DNA of 64,000 nt, taken from the NCBI GenBank assembly GCA_021770785.1, contig JAETQH010000011.1, forward strand, positions 31,065-95,064. The letters are read 5' to 3'. Shown piece by piece: positions 1 through 7,099 of this stretch. Position 1 is the stretch's first letter. The number at the start of each line of letters is the position of its first letter. Position numbers and translations under genes: made by a program. The notes under the pieces are model-generated. The model worked only from the letters and a program-made list of their open reading frames with translations. It searched no databases and was not told the DNA's origin. The DNA comes from Lachnospiraceae bacterium (GTDB lineage Bacteria; Bacillota; Clostridia; Lachnospirales; Lachnospiraceae).

Positions 1-560
1 TCAAAGATGCCAGCGAACAGATACGGGGCATTGCCTCCCAGACGAACCTGTTGGCGTTAAACGCCTCTATTGAAGCGGCACGTGCCGGGGATGCAGGAAA
101 GGGCTTTGCAGTAGTGGCAACGGAGATTGGAAATCTGGCACAGGAAACGAACCAGCTTACCAGCCAGATAGAGCAGATTATCCATGAACTTTTAGCAAAA
201 ATGCAGGAGGCGGTAGCCAATATTGCCACTATGGAACAGACTACCGTGGAGCAGAGCGAAAGCGTAGAGCAGACCAGAAAGAAATTCGAAGAAATCACAG
301 GAACCATTCAGCAGATGGAGGAACAGTGCGGAAAGCTGGCGGATTCCACGAAAGATATGAAAGACAGCCGTCGGACCATTGTGGATGTTATTAACGATTT
401 ATCGGCGCTTTCCGAAGAAAACGCAGCCTGCATGGAAGAGGCGGCAGCTTCGGTGAACCTGCAGAATAACTCCATTGAAAAAGTTTCTTTATCCAGCCGG
501 GATGTGGCAGGCTTAGCAGAGACTTTAAATAAAGAAATTGCCAGATTTGTAATGGAATAG
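1..560 (+). CDS. Methyl-accepting chemotaxis protein, C-terminal part only
   Basis: The frame is open from base 3 and the start lies upstream of the window, so only the last 185 or so residues are seen. They hold the chemoreceptor signalling hairpin: the tip reads [20 protein letters not shown] and is followed by [15 protein letters not shown], which in this family binds CheA and CheW and controls kinase activity at the cell pole. The flanking helices are rich in Glu and Gln with heptad spacing, as expected of the antiparallel four-helix bundle, and may carry methylation sites (EEAAAS near the end). The sensory and membrane parts are outside the window, so the ligand cannot be inferred. It ends at TAG 558-560, convergent with the next gene only 3 bases away. 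Confidence 0.93.
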   Translation, partial: KDASEQIRGIASQTNLLALNASIEAARAGDAGKGFAVVATEIGNLAQETNQLTSQIEQIIHELLAKMQEAVANIATMEQTTVEQSESVEQTRKKFEEITGTIQQMEEQCGKLADSTKDMKDSRRTIVDVINDLSALSEENAACMEEAAASVNLQNNSIEKVSLSSRDVAGLAETLNKEIARFVME

Positions 561-563
561 GCG

Positions 564-1391
564 TTAGTGGGATAATTTGCGGTACTCCTTGGGGGACATC
601 TGTTTCTGTTTATGGAAGGTTTTAGAAAAATACAGGCTGTTGTCAAAACCCAGGGAGTTGGCAATGGCGGTGACGGAGAGGTCAGAGTGCTCAAGGAGAT
701 AGCACGCCTGTTTCATTCGGAAATCCGTCAGATATTCCTTCGGGGACTGGCCCAGTACCGTCTCAAAAGAGCGGAACAGGTGGCTTCTGCTGACTCCTAC
801 ATAGTCTGCGATATCCTCCACGGTGATGGCATAGGAGTAGTTTGAGGAAATATATTCAATACCCTTCTGCACATAGCTGTTGGCGGAATTTCGGGTGGTG
901 GAGTGGGCGGCACCGTGCAGGAACATGGCAAGCATGGTGTAGAGCCGTCCGGTCATTTCCACGGCATGTTCAAATTCATTTCCCCTGGCATCGTAGATGT
1001 GGAGGATTTGGCGGTGGATATCCTCACCTAGAGGGGTGGCGGTGATAAAGGGCTTTTCCGGGGTAAAATCCGTGGCAGTCAGTATCATGGAAGCGTCACT
1101 GCCGCTGAACCCTACCCAGGCATATTCCCAGGGATCCTGTTCCGCAGCATAATAGAGAACCTCCGTGTTAGGGTAAACCAAAAACGTATCGCCGGCATGA
1201 AGCTCGTAGAGCTTCCTGCCGGTTTTGTAATATCCCATTCCGGAGATAATGTAGTGAATGAGATAGTGGTCACGAATTCCGGGTCCCCACTGGTGCAGCG
1301 GGTCGCAGAGCTGGATTCCCACGTTGTATACGGAGAGGGAGACTAATTCTTTTTCTGTGGCTTTGTAGGATTTTTTATAATTCTTGTTCAT
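564..1391 (-). CDS. AraC-family transcriptional regulator with cupin-like sensor domain
   Basis: 275 residues. The N-terminal ~150 residues look like the AraC_binding cupin (IHYIISGMGYYKTG, then AGDTFLVYPNTEVLYYA), which in sugar-responsive members binds the effector. The C-terminal ~100 residues are the double helix-turn-helix: TVEDIADYVGVSRSHLFRSF and the second motif VTAIANSLGFDNSLYFSKTF, ending in SPKEYRK. This layout is typical of regulators of carbohydrate-use genes in Firmicutes. The start is ATG 1391 with a purine-rich AAAGG upstream. It is divergent from galE across 262 bases, so galE is one possible target, but nothing in the sequence proves it. The specific ligand is unknown. Confidence 0.9.
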   Translation of the reverse strand: MNKNYKKSYKATEKELVSLSVYNVGIQLCDPLHQWGPGIRDHYLIHYIISGMGYYKTGRKLYELHAGDTFLVYPNTEVLYYAAEQDPWEYAWVGFSGSDASMILTATDFTPEKPFITATPLGEDIHRQILHIYDARGNEFEHAVEMTGRLYTMLAMFLHGAAHSTTRNSANSYVQKGIEYISSNYSYAITVEDIADYVGVSRSHLFRSFETVLGQSPKEYLTDFRMKQACYLLEHSDLSVTAIANSLGFDNSLYFSKTFHKQKQMSPKEYRKLSH

Positions 1392-1551
1392 AAGGGTTGC
1401 CTTTCATGGAGGGTTTGATTATAATGTTTGAAAATGCACTTTTTATGGATAAAATAGTGCGTTTTAAGAAAATTGGATACAAAACTGCTTTTTGCTTTCA
1501 GGATGTATTATAAAGAAAGAAAAATAAATATGCAACATTTTTACATATTTT

Positions 1552-1580
1552 CTATACATTTTTGGCTATACATTTTTTGG
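1552..1580. repeat. Tandem 14/15-bp direct repeat upstream of galE
   Basis: Two adjacent copies of CTATACATTTTTGG (1552-1565 and 1566-1580, the second with one extra T) lie in the AraC-galE intergenic region, about 75 bases before the galE start. Direct repeats of this size are typical of AraC-family half-sites or of slippage in an AT-rich promoter. The role is not known. Confidence 0.5.
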
Positions 1581-1653
1581 GGGATAGAGTAAGATGTAGC
1601 CATAGAGAAACAGAAACAGTGAAGTTTTCAAATTGGGAAAGGTGGAAAAAAAT

Positions 1654-2670
1654 ATGGCAATTTTAGTAACTGGTGGAGCTGGATTTATCGGAAGTCACAC
1701 CTGTGTGGAATTACTTGACGCAGGCTATGAGGTGGTAGTATTAGACAACTTAAGCAACGCCTCTGAAAAGTCTTTAGACAGGGTAAAGGCGATTACCGGA
1801 AAGTCAGTAACTTTCTATAAGGGAGACATTTTAGACCGTACCATTTTAAATGAAATTTTTGAAAAAGAGAAGATTGAGGGCTGTATCCATTTTGCAGGCT
1901 TGAAGGCAGTGGGTGAGTCCGTGCAGAAGCCATGGGAATATTACAATAACAATATTTCCGGTACATTAACCCTGGTGGATGTCATGCGGCAGAATAACTG
2001 CAAAAACATCATTTTCTCTTCCTCTGCAACGGTATATGGAGATCCGGCACAGATACCTATTACGGAGGAATGCCCGAAGGGACAGTGCACTAACCCTTAC
2101 GGTTGGACCAAATCCATGTTAGAGCAGGTGTTAATGGACATCCAGAAAGCAGACCCGGAATGGAATGCGATTTTACTTCGTTACTTTAACCCCATCGGTG
2201 CCCACAAGAGCGGTACTATGGGAGAAAACCCCAATGGCATTCCCAACAATCTGATGCCTTATGTGACTCAGGTAGCGGTTGGCAAATTAAAAGAGTTAGG
2301 CGTATTCGGCAACGATTACGATACCCCGGACGGAACCGGCGTGAGAGATTATATCCATGTGGTAGACCTTGCTGTCGGCCATGTAAAAGCCTTAAAGAAA
2401 ATCGACGAGAACTGCGGCCTTGCTATTTATAACCTTGGCACTGGACACGGCTACAGCGTACTGGATATTGTAAAGAATTTTGAGGAAGCTACCGGGGTGA
2501 AGGTACCTTACTCCATCAAACCAAGAAGAGCAGGGGATATTGCCACCTGTTACTGTGACCCGTCAAAGGCGGAGCGGGAGCTGGGCTGGAAGGCACAGTA
2601 CGGTATCAAAGAGATGTGCGAGGACTCCTGGAGATGGCAGAAGAACAATCCCAACGGATATGAGGATTAA
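1654..2670 (+). CDS. galE: UDP-glucose 4-epimerase
   Basis: 338 residues, the usual GalE length. It interconverts UDP-glucose and UDP-galactose with tightly bound NAD in the cytosol (Leloir pathway and surface-sugar precursors). Seen: the Rossmann motif [10 protein letters not shown] at the N-terminus, the catalytic segment SSSATVYG, and the YGWTK Tyr-xxx-Lys pair of extended short-chain dehydrogenases; the C-terminal end has the family's RRAGDIA and LGW signatures. ATG 1654 is chosen over an in-frame TTG at 1633 because AAAGGTGG sits just before it and the product then starts directly at the nucleotide-binding strand (MAILVTGG). It is a single gene followed by a terminator. Confidence 0.97.
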   Translation: MAILVTGGAGFIGSHTCVELLDAGYEVVVLDNLSNASEKSLDRVKAITGKSVTFYKGDILDRTILNEIFEKEKIEGCIHFAGLKAVGESVQKPWEYYNNNISGTLTLVDVMRQNNCKNIIFSSSATVYGDPAQIPITEECPKGQCTNPYGWTKSMLEQVLMDIQKADPEWNAILLRYFNPIGAHKSGTMGENPNGIPNNLMPYVTQVAVGKLKELGVFGNDYDTPDGTGVRDYIHVVDLAVGHVKALKKIDENCGLAIYNLGTGHGYSVLDIVKNFEEATGVKVPYSIKPRRAGDIATCYCDPSKAERELGWKAQYGIKEMCEDSWRWQKNNPNGYED

Positions 2671-2788
2671 TTACGCAGTAGAATAGTTAAAGGCTGAAAA
2701 CGCTTTTGAACGGATAGGAAGAATGAATAACATACGAGTGTGTGCGAGAGAGATTGTGAACGAGGAAATCATTTACGCATAGCAGATT

Positions 2789-2818
2789 TGCGGCAGGGAG
2801 AAATCTTTGCCGCATTTT
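2789..2818 (+). terminator. Probable rho-independent terminator of galE
   Basis: The arms TGCGGCA (2789-2795) and TGCCGCA (2808-2814) form a 7-bp GC-rich stem, followed at once by TTTT. The stretch between galE and this hairpin (2671-2788) holds no convincing gene. Confidence 0.6.
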
Positions 2819-2830
2819 GCATTAGAGTGA

Positions 2831-2859
2831 TTGAGAAATCCCATTGCAGAATTCATAAT
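2831..2859 (+). promoter_or_regulatory. Predicted sigma-A promoter of the TetR cassette
   Basis: TTGAGA (2831-2836), a 17-base spacer and CATAAT (2854-2859). The -10 hexamer lies inside the left arm of the palindrome at 2855-2893, so a repressor bound there would block RNA polymerase. Confidence 0.55.
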
Positions 2860-2893
2860 CAAGTTATATAAATGGTTTATATAACTTGATTAT
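2855..2893. promoter_or_regulatory. Perfect 18-bp palindrome, likely TetR operator
   Basis: The left arm ATAATCAAGTTATATAAA (2855-2872) and the right arm 2876-2893 are exact reverse complements around TGG. The site sits 14 bases before the regulator's start codon and overlaps the predicted -10, which fits autorepression by the TetR-type protein encoded next. A hairpin in the mRNA leader is the alternative, but the AT-rich arms and position favour a protein-binding site. Confidence 0.75.
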
Positions 2894-2906
2894 AAGGAGA
2901 AATACA

Positions 2907-3473
2907 ATGCCAAAACAAAGAATCACAAAAGAAATGGTTGTTGATGCCGCTTTTGAAATTGCAAGAAACAGCGGTATGGAGCAGGTTATGGTAAAAAATA
3001 TCGCAGATAAAATAGGGTGTTCCGTACAACCGATTTATAGTTATTGCAAAAATATGGACGGCTTACGGCAAGATGTAATCCAGCAGGTCAATCGCTTTAT
3101 ACAAGAGTATGTAGTGAGGCATATAAACAAGGATGACTTGTTTCGCAGTACGGGTAAATCTTATATTCAATTAGCACAAGAGGAACCTCATTTATTTAGG
3201 ATTTTTATTTTACATCAACGGGAGGAAATTTCTTCACTAAATGATTTATATCAATCAGAAGCTAATCCACATACTGCTGAAATTATTGCTAAGGAATTAA
3301 GCATTAGTGTAGAGCGGGCAAAACAGTTACATTTAAATATGCTAATTTATACGATTGGTATTGGTACTATTTTTTCAGTAACAACGCCGGGGATTTCAAC
3401 GGATGAAATATATACACAACAGGAAGTTGCTTATGAGGCGTTTTTAAAACAGGCATTGGAAAATGAGGAGTGA
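2907..3473 (+). CDS. TetR/AcrR-family transcriptional regulator
   Basis: 188 residues. The N-terminal ~50 residues form the TetR helix-turn-helix (TKEMVVDAAFEIARNSGMEQ, then IADKIGCSVQPIYSYCKNMD), with the family's usual Tyr in the recognition helix. The rest is a helical ligand-binding and dimerisation domain whose inducer cannot be read. ATG 2907 is preferred over an in-frame TTG at 2886 because AAGGAG (2894-2899) precedes it at proper spacing and the TTG lies within the operator palindrome. It is the first gene of a three-gene cassette with the FMN-binding protein and flavodoxin; its stop overlaps the next start region. The base composition is more AT-rich than in flanking genes, which suggests transfer. 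Confidence 0.9.
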   Translation: MPKQRITKEMVVDAAFEIARNSGMEQVMVKNIADKIGCSVQPIYSYCKNMDGLRQDVIQQVNRFIQEYVVRHINKDDLFRSTGKSYIQLAQEEPHLFRIFILHQREEISSLNDLYQSEANPHTAEIIAKELSISVERAKQLHLNMLIYTIGIGTIFSVTTPGISTDEIYTQQEVAYEAFLKQALENEE

Positions 3474-3475
3474 TG

Positions 3476-3868
3476 ATGAAGAAGAAAAAGAAACTAATCA
3501 TAATACTATTATGTACCATATTGTTTGTTTTGATAGGTGTAAGTCTTTATTTAAAGATGTTAGTTAAAGATGTTAATAGTATTACGGTTTCAACTCTCAA
3601 TATGGCTAATATTACAGACGGAATATATGTGGGAGAATATTCTGTTACGCCTGTTTATGTCAAAGTAGAAGTATCGGTAACAGAGCATAAGATAACTAGT
3701 ATAAAAATTATCGAACATGAAAACGGGTTAGGTGGTAAAGCTGAAAAAATTGTTGATGATGTAATCAGCAAGCAATCATTAGAAGTGGCTGCGGTATCTG
3801 GAGCTACCGTGAGCAGTAAATGTATTATAAAAGCTATTGAGAACGCATTGCAAAGCGGGAGCAAATAA
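3476..3868 (+). CDS. Small membrane-anchored FMN-binding domain protein
   Basis: 130 residues: a Lys-rich N-terminus, one transmembrane segment (about residues 7-27) and an extracytoplasmic FMN_bind domain. The domain has the VSGATVSS segment near the C-terminus; in this family (RnfG/NqrC-like, and extracellular electron-transfer proteins of Firmicutes) the Thr of the S/T-G-A-T motif receives FMN covalently from an ApbE-type flavin transferase. The likely role is to carry electrons outside the membrane. The start ATG 3476 lies five bases after GGAG and next to the TetR stop (3471-3473), so translation is probably coupled; ATG 3473 is also possible. No apbE gene is in the window. Confidence 0.8.
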   Translation: MKKKKKLIIILLCTILFVLIGVSLYLKMLVKDVNSITVSTLNMANITDGIYVGEYSVTPVYVKVEVSVTEHKITSIKIIEHENGLGGKAEKIVDDVISKQSLEVAAVSGATVSSKCIIKAIENALQSGSK

Positions 3869-3899
3869 AATATAAGTTTTATACGGAAAGGAAATCACT

Positions 3900-4427
3900 A
3901 TGGCAAAAGGAATTATTGTTTATCAGTCAAAATATGGGGCAACAAAAAAATATGCTGAATGGCTTCAAGGCATGACGGATTATCATTGTGTAGAAACATC
4001 AAAAGCGGTGGTAAATGAAGTAGCACAATACGAAACAATCATATTATGCGGTGGCATATATGCTTCTGGAATAGCTGGATTACCGTTTTTGAAAAAGAAT
4101 ATAGATAGGCTGAAAAGCAAAAAACTGGCTATATTATGTGTGGGTGCTTCTCCTTATGATGAGGGTGCATTTACAGCAATTAAAGAGCATAATTTGATGG
4201 GTGATTTAAGAGATATTCCGCTTTTTTATGGGCGAGGTGCATGGAACGAAAGCAAAATGAAATTTATGGACAGAACCTTATGCAAAATGTTACAAAAATC
4301 TGTAGCAAAAAAAGATCCAAGTACATACGAACCGTGGATGAAAGCTCTTATGTGTGCGGTAGGACAAGATTGCGACTGGACAGATAAAAAGTATTTAATT
4401 CCTTTAATAGATTTTTTGAAAAAATAG
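3900..4427 (+). CDS. Flavodoxin-domain protein
   Basis: 175 residues with a flavodoxin fold: IIVYQSKYGATKKYAEW at residues 4-20 is the phosphate-binding loop for FMN, and CGGIYASGIAGLPFLKKN and LCVGASPYDEGAF are the following loops. It resembles Flavodoxin_5/HemG-like proteins, which use FMN for electron transfer; the real substrate is unknown. AAAGGA precedes ATG 3900. As third gene of the TetR cassette it may supply or accept electrons for the membrane FMN protein upstream, which is inference from context. The C-terminus (CAVGQDCDWTD) has two Cys that are not a recognised cofactor motif. Confidence 0.85.
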   Translation: MAKGIIVYQSKYGATKKYAEWLQGMTDYHCVETSKAVVNEVAQYETIILCGGIYASGIAGLPFLKKNIDRLKSKKLAILCVGASPYDEGAFTAIKEHNLMGDLRDIPLFYGRGAWNESKMKFMDRTLCKMLQKSVAKKDPSTYEPWMKALMCAVGQDCDWTDKKYLIPLIDFLKK

Positions 4428-4459
4428 GTATCAGAAATGTAGAAAGGGCAAGTGATAAA

Positions 4460-4604
4460 TTGAATAAATCAGAATGGATATTGTCCTGTTTGTGGTAGTA
4501 AAACCCGTGACAGACTTAGAGAAGATATGATTTTGAAGAATTATCCGCTCTACTGTTCGAAGTGCAAGCAGGAAAGTCACACGCTGATGTCAGTACCACA
4601 ATGA
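4460..4604 (+). pseudogene. Frameshifted Cys-rich KTR (zinc-ribbon) gene remnant
   Basis: From TTG 4460 the reading NKSEWI leads to a shift near 4481; in the next frame the sequence continues CPVCGSKTRDRLREDMILKN and then PLYCSKCKQE. This is the pattern of the small Cys_rich_KTR proteins (two CxxC knuckles around KTR) that ride on conjugative elements of Firmicutes. The shift is explained by loss of one TG dinucleotide (ATTGTGTCC expected, ATTGTCC present). The end runs into an integrase remnant (QESH joined to other sequence), so the gene is both frameshifted and truncated. Confidence 0.75.
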
Positions 4605-4681
4605 ACATTTACGCTCACGCTACAAGGGAAGCGAAGCGTACTTCCGCAAGACTGCTGGATAAAGTAGCCGGCGGAGAATAA
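4580..4681 (+). pseudogene. C-terminal 33 codons of a tyrosine integrase
   Basis: Reading from 4580 gives HADVSTTMNIYAHATREAKR followed by TSARLLDKVAGGE and TAA 4679-4681. The HADVSTTMNIYAH segment is the end of the catalytic domain of Tn916-type and phage-type integrases, including the nucleophilic Tyr. Nothing upstream in this frame continues the protein; the preceding bases belong to the KTR remnant. This is therefore a deletion scar of an integrative element rather than an active gene. Confidence 0.8.
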
Positions 4682-4686
4682 AAAAG

Positions 4687-4726
4687 TTTCCCTTGTTTCG
4701 GCTCGTAAGGGCAAAAACAAGGGAAA
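4687..4726. repeat. 12-bp inverted repeat after the integrase remnant
   Basis: TTTCCCTTGTTT (4687-4698) and its exact reverse complement (4715-4726) flank a 16-base loop. It may be the old integrase terminator or part of an attachment region. The rest of 4727-4833 shows nothing recognisable. Confidence 0.55.
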
Positions 4727-4833
4727 ATACATAAGGTTTGAACATTTAATGGGCGATACACCTTGAAAATACAAGGTTTTTAGAGGATTGAATAGATAAA
4801 CTGGAATTTTCAGTTCTCCACAAATTGGATTTG

Positions 4834-5253
4834 CTAGATTCCTTTAATTAAAAACATCTCCATTGGTTGTTCATATCCTGGAACATCTATAACAAAACCA
4901 CCACAATCTTTATACCCTAATTTTCTATAAAAATGCTGTGCTTCTTCATCAACCTGCGTAGATGTCAAAAGCATACCATATCCTTGTGATTTCATATCGT
5001 TTTCCCAATGTTCCATAAGTTTCTTTCCATAACCTTTTCCGTGATAATTCCAATCAATAAATAACATTGTACAAAACGGTGTATTATCCCAAAAAAGATT
5101 ATATCTCAACAATCCTATTGGTTTATTGTCATCTAATAAAACATATCCTTTTTTATCACTAACTTTATTGTTAAATTCTTGTTCTGGCAAATGACTATCA
5201 AGACGATACCAAAATTCTTTATCTTCTAATTGAACATATCTAATTTCTACCAT
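4834..5253 (-). CDS. GNAT-family N-acetyltransferase
   Basis: 139 residues, a complete single GNAT domain. Seen: an N-terminal VEIRYVQLEDKEFWYRL strand-helix, the central strand LFIDWNYHGKGYGKKLMEHW with the acetyl-CoA pyrophosphate loop (HGKGYGKKL, a form of Q/RxxGxG/A), and the C-terminal AQHFYRKLGYKDCG where the Tyr usually acts as general acid. The acceptor substrate cannot be inferred; similar short GNATs are common cargo of mobile elements. It is AT-rich like the TetR cassette and lies opposite to its neighbours. AGGT purines precede ATG 5253. It marks the right part of the inserted region. Confidence 0.85.
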   Translation of the reverse strand: MVEIRYVQLEDKEFWYRLDSHLPEQEFNNKVSDKKGYVLLDDNKPIGLLRYNLFWDNTPFCTMLFIDWNYHGKGYGKKLMEHWENDMKSQGYGMLLTSTQVDEEAQHFYRKLGYKDCGGFVIDVPGYEQPMEMFLIKGI

Positions 5254-5410
5254 TTCTTTTACCTCGCTAAATTTCCGATTTGCCGCTTACTTATGTATAG
5301 CTATTTTATCACTCGTTCTTTCATAGCACAAGCCGAAGTCAAAGAGGAACTGGTTGGTGAAAATTTTATTATTTGGAAAATTTAGGGTTGTATTCCGTAT
5401 AAATATAATG

Positions 5411-5449
5411 TACTATTATATCTGGTATTTAAAACCAGATGAAATAGTA
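5411..5449. promoter_or_regulatory. Nested inverted repeat before the monooxygenase gene
   Basis: TACTATT (5411-5417) pairs with AATAGTA (5443-5449), and inside it ATCTGGT (5420-5426) pairs with ACCAGAT (5434-5440), separated by a 2x2 internal loop and a 7-base apical loop. It lies between a TATAAT-like sequence (5404-5409) and the ribosome binding site AGGAG (5454-5458), so it could be an operator or a leader hairpin. Confidence 0.5.
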
Positions 5450-5466
5450 TATGAGGAGAACATAAT

Positions 5467-6549
5467 ATGGAAAAGAAACCGATATTTGATATGAAAGCAT
5501 TTCAGAAATGGAATATTAAAGTTCCGCTGATTCAGGGAGGCATGGGAGTCGGTGTCAGCCTCAGCGGGCTGGCAGGTGCGGTGGCTGCCGAAGGCGGAAT
5601 TGGTATTATCTCCACGGCGCAGATAGGGTTTGCGGAACCGGATTTTGAAAATCATGAGGAAGAATGCAATCTGCGTGGAATTCGCAAGCATATTCAACGG
5701 GCAAAGGAAATCGCAGGGGGCGAGGGCATGGTGGGTGTTAATGTCATGGTGGCGCTGCAGCATTATAAGGAGCATGTGCGGGAGGCGGTGCGTGCAGGGG
5801 CAGATGTTGTCATCTGCGGGGCAGGGCTGCCTATGGATTTGCCGGAATTGGTAAAGGGAAGCCTGACGAAGATTGCCCCGGTGGTTTCTTCGAAGAGAGC
5901 GATTGCGCTGTTATTAAAGAGTTGGGATAAAAAATACCGGCGGGTGCCGGATTTTATCGTTGTGGAAGGACCGGAGGCGGGAGGACATTTGGGCTTTTCA
6001 AAAGAGCAGCTGTCAAATACGGAGAAGCCGGATTTTGCCATGGAATTAAAAGAGATTATCGGTGAAAAGAAGAAGTACGAGGAAAAGTACCGGACGGATA
6101 TTCCGGTATTTATGGCAGGCGGTGTCTGGGACGCAGCAGATGCGGAAAAAATCTGTGCTCTGGGGGCGGACGGCATACAGGCAGCCACCCGCTTTGTGGC
6201 GACGGAGGAGTGTGATGCCTCAGAAGCCTATAAGATGGCGTATGTCCATGCAAAGCCGGAGGAGATTAAAATTATCAAAAGTCCGGTGGGAATGCCGGGA
6301 CGCGCCCTGGAGAATGAATTGCTCCGGGAGGTGGAAGAGAAAAATCCGGTGAAAATTAGCCATTGCTATCACTGTATCAAAAACTGCCATCCGGCACAAA
6401 TCCCTTATTGTATCACCAAAGCACTGGTGGCAGCGGTAAAAGGCGATGTAGAGCATGGGCTGGTGTTCTGCGGCAGCAATGTGGGAAAAATCCAAAAGAT
6501 TGAGACGGTGCATGAGGTGGTGCAGGATTTGATGTATAAAGAAGTATAA
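5467..6549 (+). CDS. Nitronate monooxygenase / FabK-like flavoprotein
   Basis: 360 residues of the 2-nitropropane dioxygenase TIM-barrel family, which binds FMN. Seen: PLIQGGMGVGVSLSGLAGAV near residue 20 (flavin-binding start), ADVVICGAGLP, VVEGPEAGGHLGF (the EAGGH segment holds the catalytic His in nitronate monooxygenases), PVFMAGGVWDAADAEKICAL and GADGIQAATRF (phosphate-binding). The C-terminus has a Cys-rich stretch CYHCIKNCHPAQIPYC, present in the clostridial members and not in the typical bacterial enzyme. The substrate may be a nitronate or an enoyl thioester (FabK); the sequence alone does not decide. It is a single-gene unit with AGGAG before ATG 5467, followed by a perfect terminator. 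Confidence 0.85.
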   Translation: MEKKPIFDMKAFQKWNIKVPLIQGGMGVGVSLSGLAGAVAAEGGIGIISTAQIGFAEPDFENHEEECNLRGIRKHIQRAKEIAGGEGMVGVNVMVALQHYKEHVREAVRAGADVVICGAGLPMDLPELVKGSLTKIAPVVSSKRAIALLLKSWDKKYRRVPDFIVVEGPEAGGHLGFSKEQLSNTEKPDFAMELKEIIGEKKKYEEKYRTDIPVFMAGGVWDAADAEKICALGADGIQAATRFVATEECDASEAYKMAYVHAKPEEIKIIKSPVGMPGRALENELLREVEEKNPVKISHCYHCIKNCHPAQIPYCITKALVAAVKGDVEHGLVFCGSNVGKIQKIETVHEVVQDLMYKEV

Positions 6550-6602
6550 TTCCTGTGATAGGACGATAATTTTACACAATGATATTCATTGGGACTAGCA
6601 GA

Positions 6603-6626
6603 AAAACCGCCAGTGATGGCGGTTTT
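6603..6626. terminator. Bidirectional rho-independent terminator
   Basis: AAAACCGCCA (6603-6612), loop GTGA, then the exact complement TGGCGGTTTT (6617-6626). With A and T runs on both sides it can serve the monooxygenase gene on the plus strand and the tRNA transcript on the minus strand. Confidence 0.85.
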
Positions 6627-6662
6627 CTATTACCGGATTTTTTGCCGCTTCCTGAAAAAAGC

Positions 6663-6697
6663 AATAAAAAATGCCGAAACCAAAAAGTCTCGACATT
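6663..6697 (-). terminator. Terminator of the tRNA-Glu transcript
   Basis: On the minus strand AATGTCGAGAC pairs with GTTTCGGCATT (two G:U pairs) around a T-rich loop, followed by TTTTTTATTG. It lies 30 bases downstream of the second tRNA gene in the transcript. Confidence 0.7.
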
Positions 6698-6726
6698 CTC
6701 GGGTTGGGCTGTTATAAAAACAGTAG

Positions 6727-6798
6727 CAGCTCGTAGGGGAATCGAACCCCTGTTTCCGCCGTGAGAGGGCGGCGTCTTAACCGCTTGACCAACGAGCC
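6727..6798 (-). tRNA. tRNA-Glu (anticodon CUC)
   Basis: A 72-base cloverleaf on the minus strand. The acceptor strand GGCTCGT pairs with ACGAGCT (G1:U72 wobble), the D arm reads TTGGTCAAGCGGTTAA, the anticodon stem CCGCC/GGCGG carries the loop CTCTCAC (anticodon CUC, reads GAG), and the T arm is AGGGGTTCGATTCCCCT. The discriminator is G and no CCA is encoded, so CCA must be added after transcription. It is the downstream member of a two-tRNA transcript. Confidence 0.95.
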
Positions 6799-6828
6799 AT
6801 CTAATCAATATTTGTTAAAAATATTGAG

Positions 6829-6900
6829 CAGTTCATAGGGGAATCGAACCCCTGTTTCCGCCGTGAGAGGGCGGCGTCTTAACCGCTTGACCAATGAACC
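6829..6900 (-). tRNA. tRNA-Glu (anticodon CUC), second copy
   Basis: 72 bases, 30 bases upstream (in the transcript) of the other copy. The body is identical, including the CTCTCAC anticodon loop, and only the acceptor stem differs: GGTTCAT/ATGAACT against GGCTCGT/ACGAGCT. Both changes are compensated base pairs (positions 3-70 and 6-67), so each copy folds perfectly. No CCA is encoded. A good promoter lies just upstream on the minus strand. Confidence 0.95.
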
Positions 6901-6911
6901 GGACAAAAACT

Positions 6912-6939
6912 ATTATAGCACCTAATTTCAAAATTGCAA
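6912..6939 (-). promoter_or_regulatory. Predicted promoter of the tRNA-Glu pair
   Basis: On the minus strand TTGCAA (6939-6934), a 16-base spacer and a perfect TATAAT (6917-6912), placing the start of transcription about 5 bases before the first tRNA. Confidence 0.75.
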
Positions 6940-7037
6940 GCTTTTTTTGAAAAAAATTAAAAAAGGAAAAAAACAGCGGAAAACCTGAAAAAAGTCGTAA
7001 AAATTTTTGGTTTTTTTGTAGAAATATGGACACAACC

Positions 7038-7046
7038 ATGATATAA
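7038..7046 (+). promoter_or_regulatory. Extended -10 promoter of the PAS kinase gene
   Basis: TG-A-TATAAT at 7038-7046 is a consensus extended -10; a -35 with normal spacing is not obvious, as is common for this promoter class. The kinase start lies about 50 bases downstream. Confidence 0.5.
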
Positions 7047-7099
7047 TGACTAGTGTAATAAAAACAAAAGATAAAATAAATGAGGATGGAGAACGTTAA

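Noticed and set aside
2723..2782. A 19-codon reading frame after galE (MNNIRVCAREIVNEEIIYA)
   Set aside because: Too short, with only a weak purine stretch before the ATG, and it runs into the terminator; no support as a gene.
5293..5385. A 30-codon frame upstream of the monooxygenase gene
   Set aside because: No RBS and no recognisable relatives; it may be a decayed fragment but cannot be supported.
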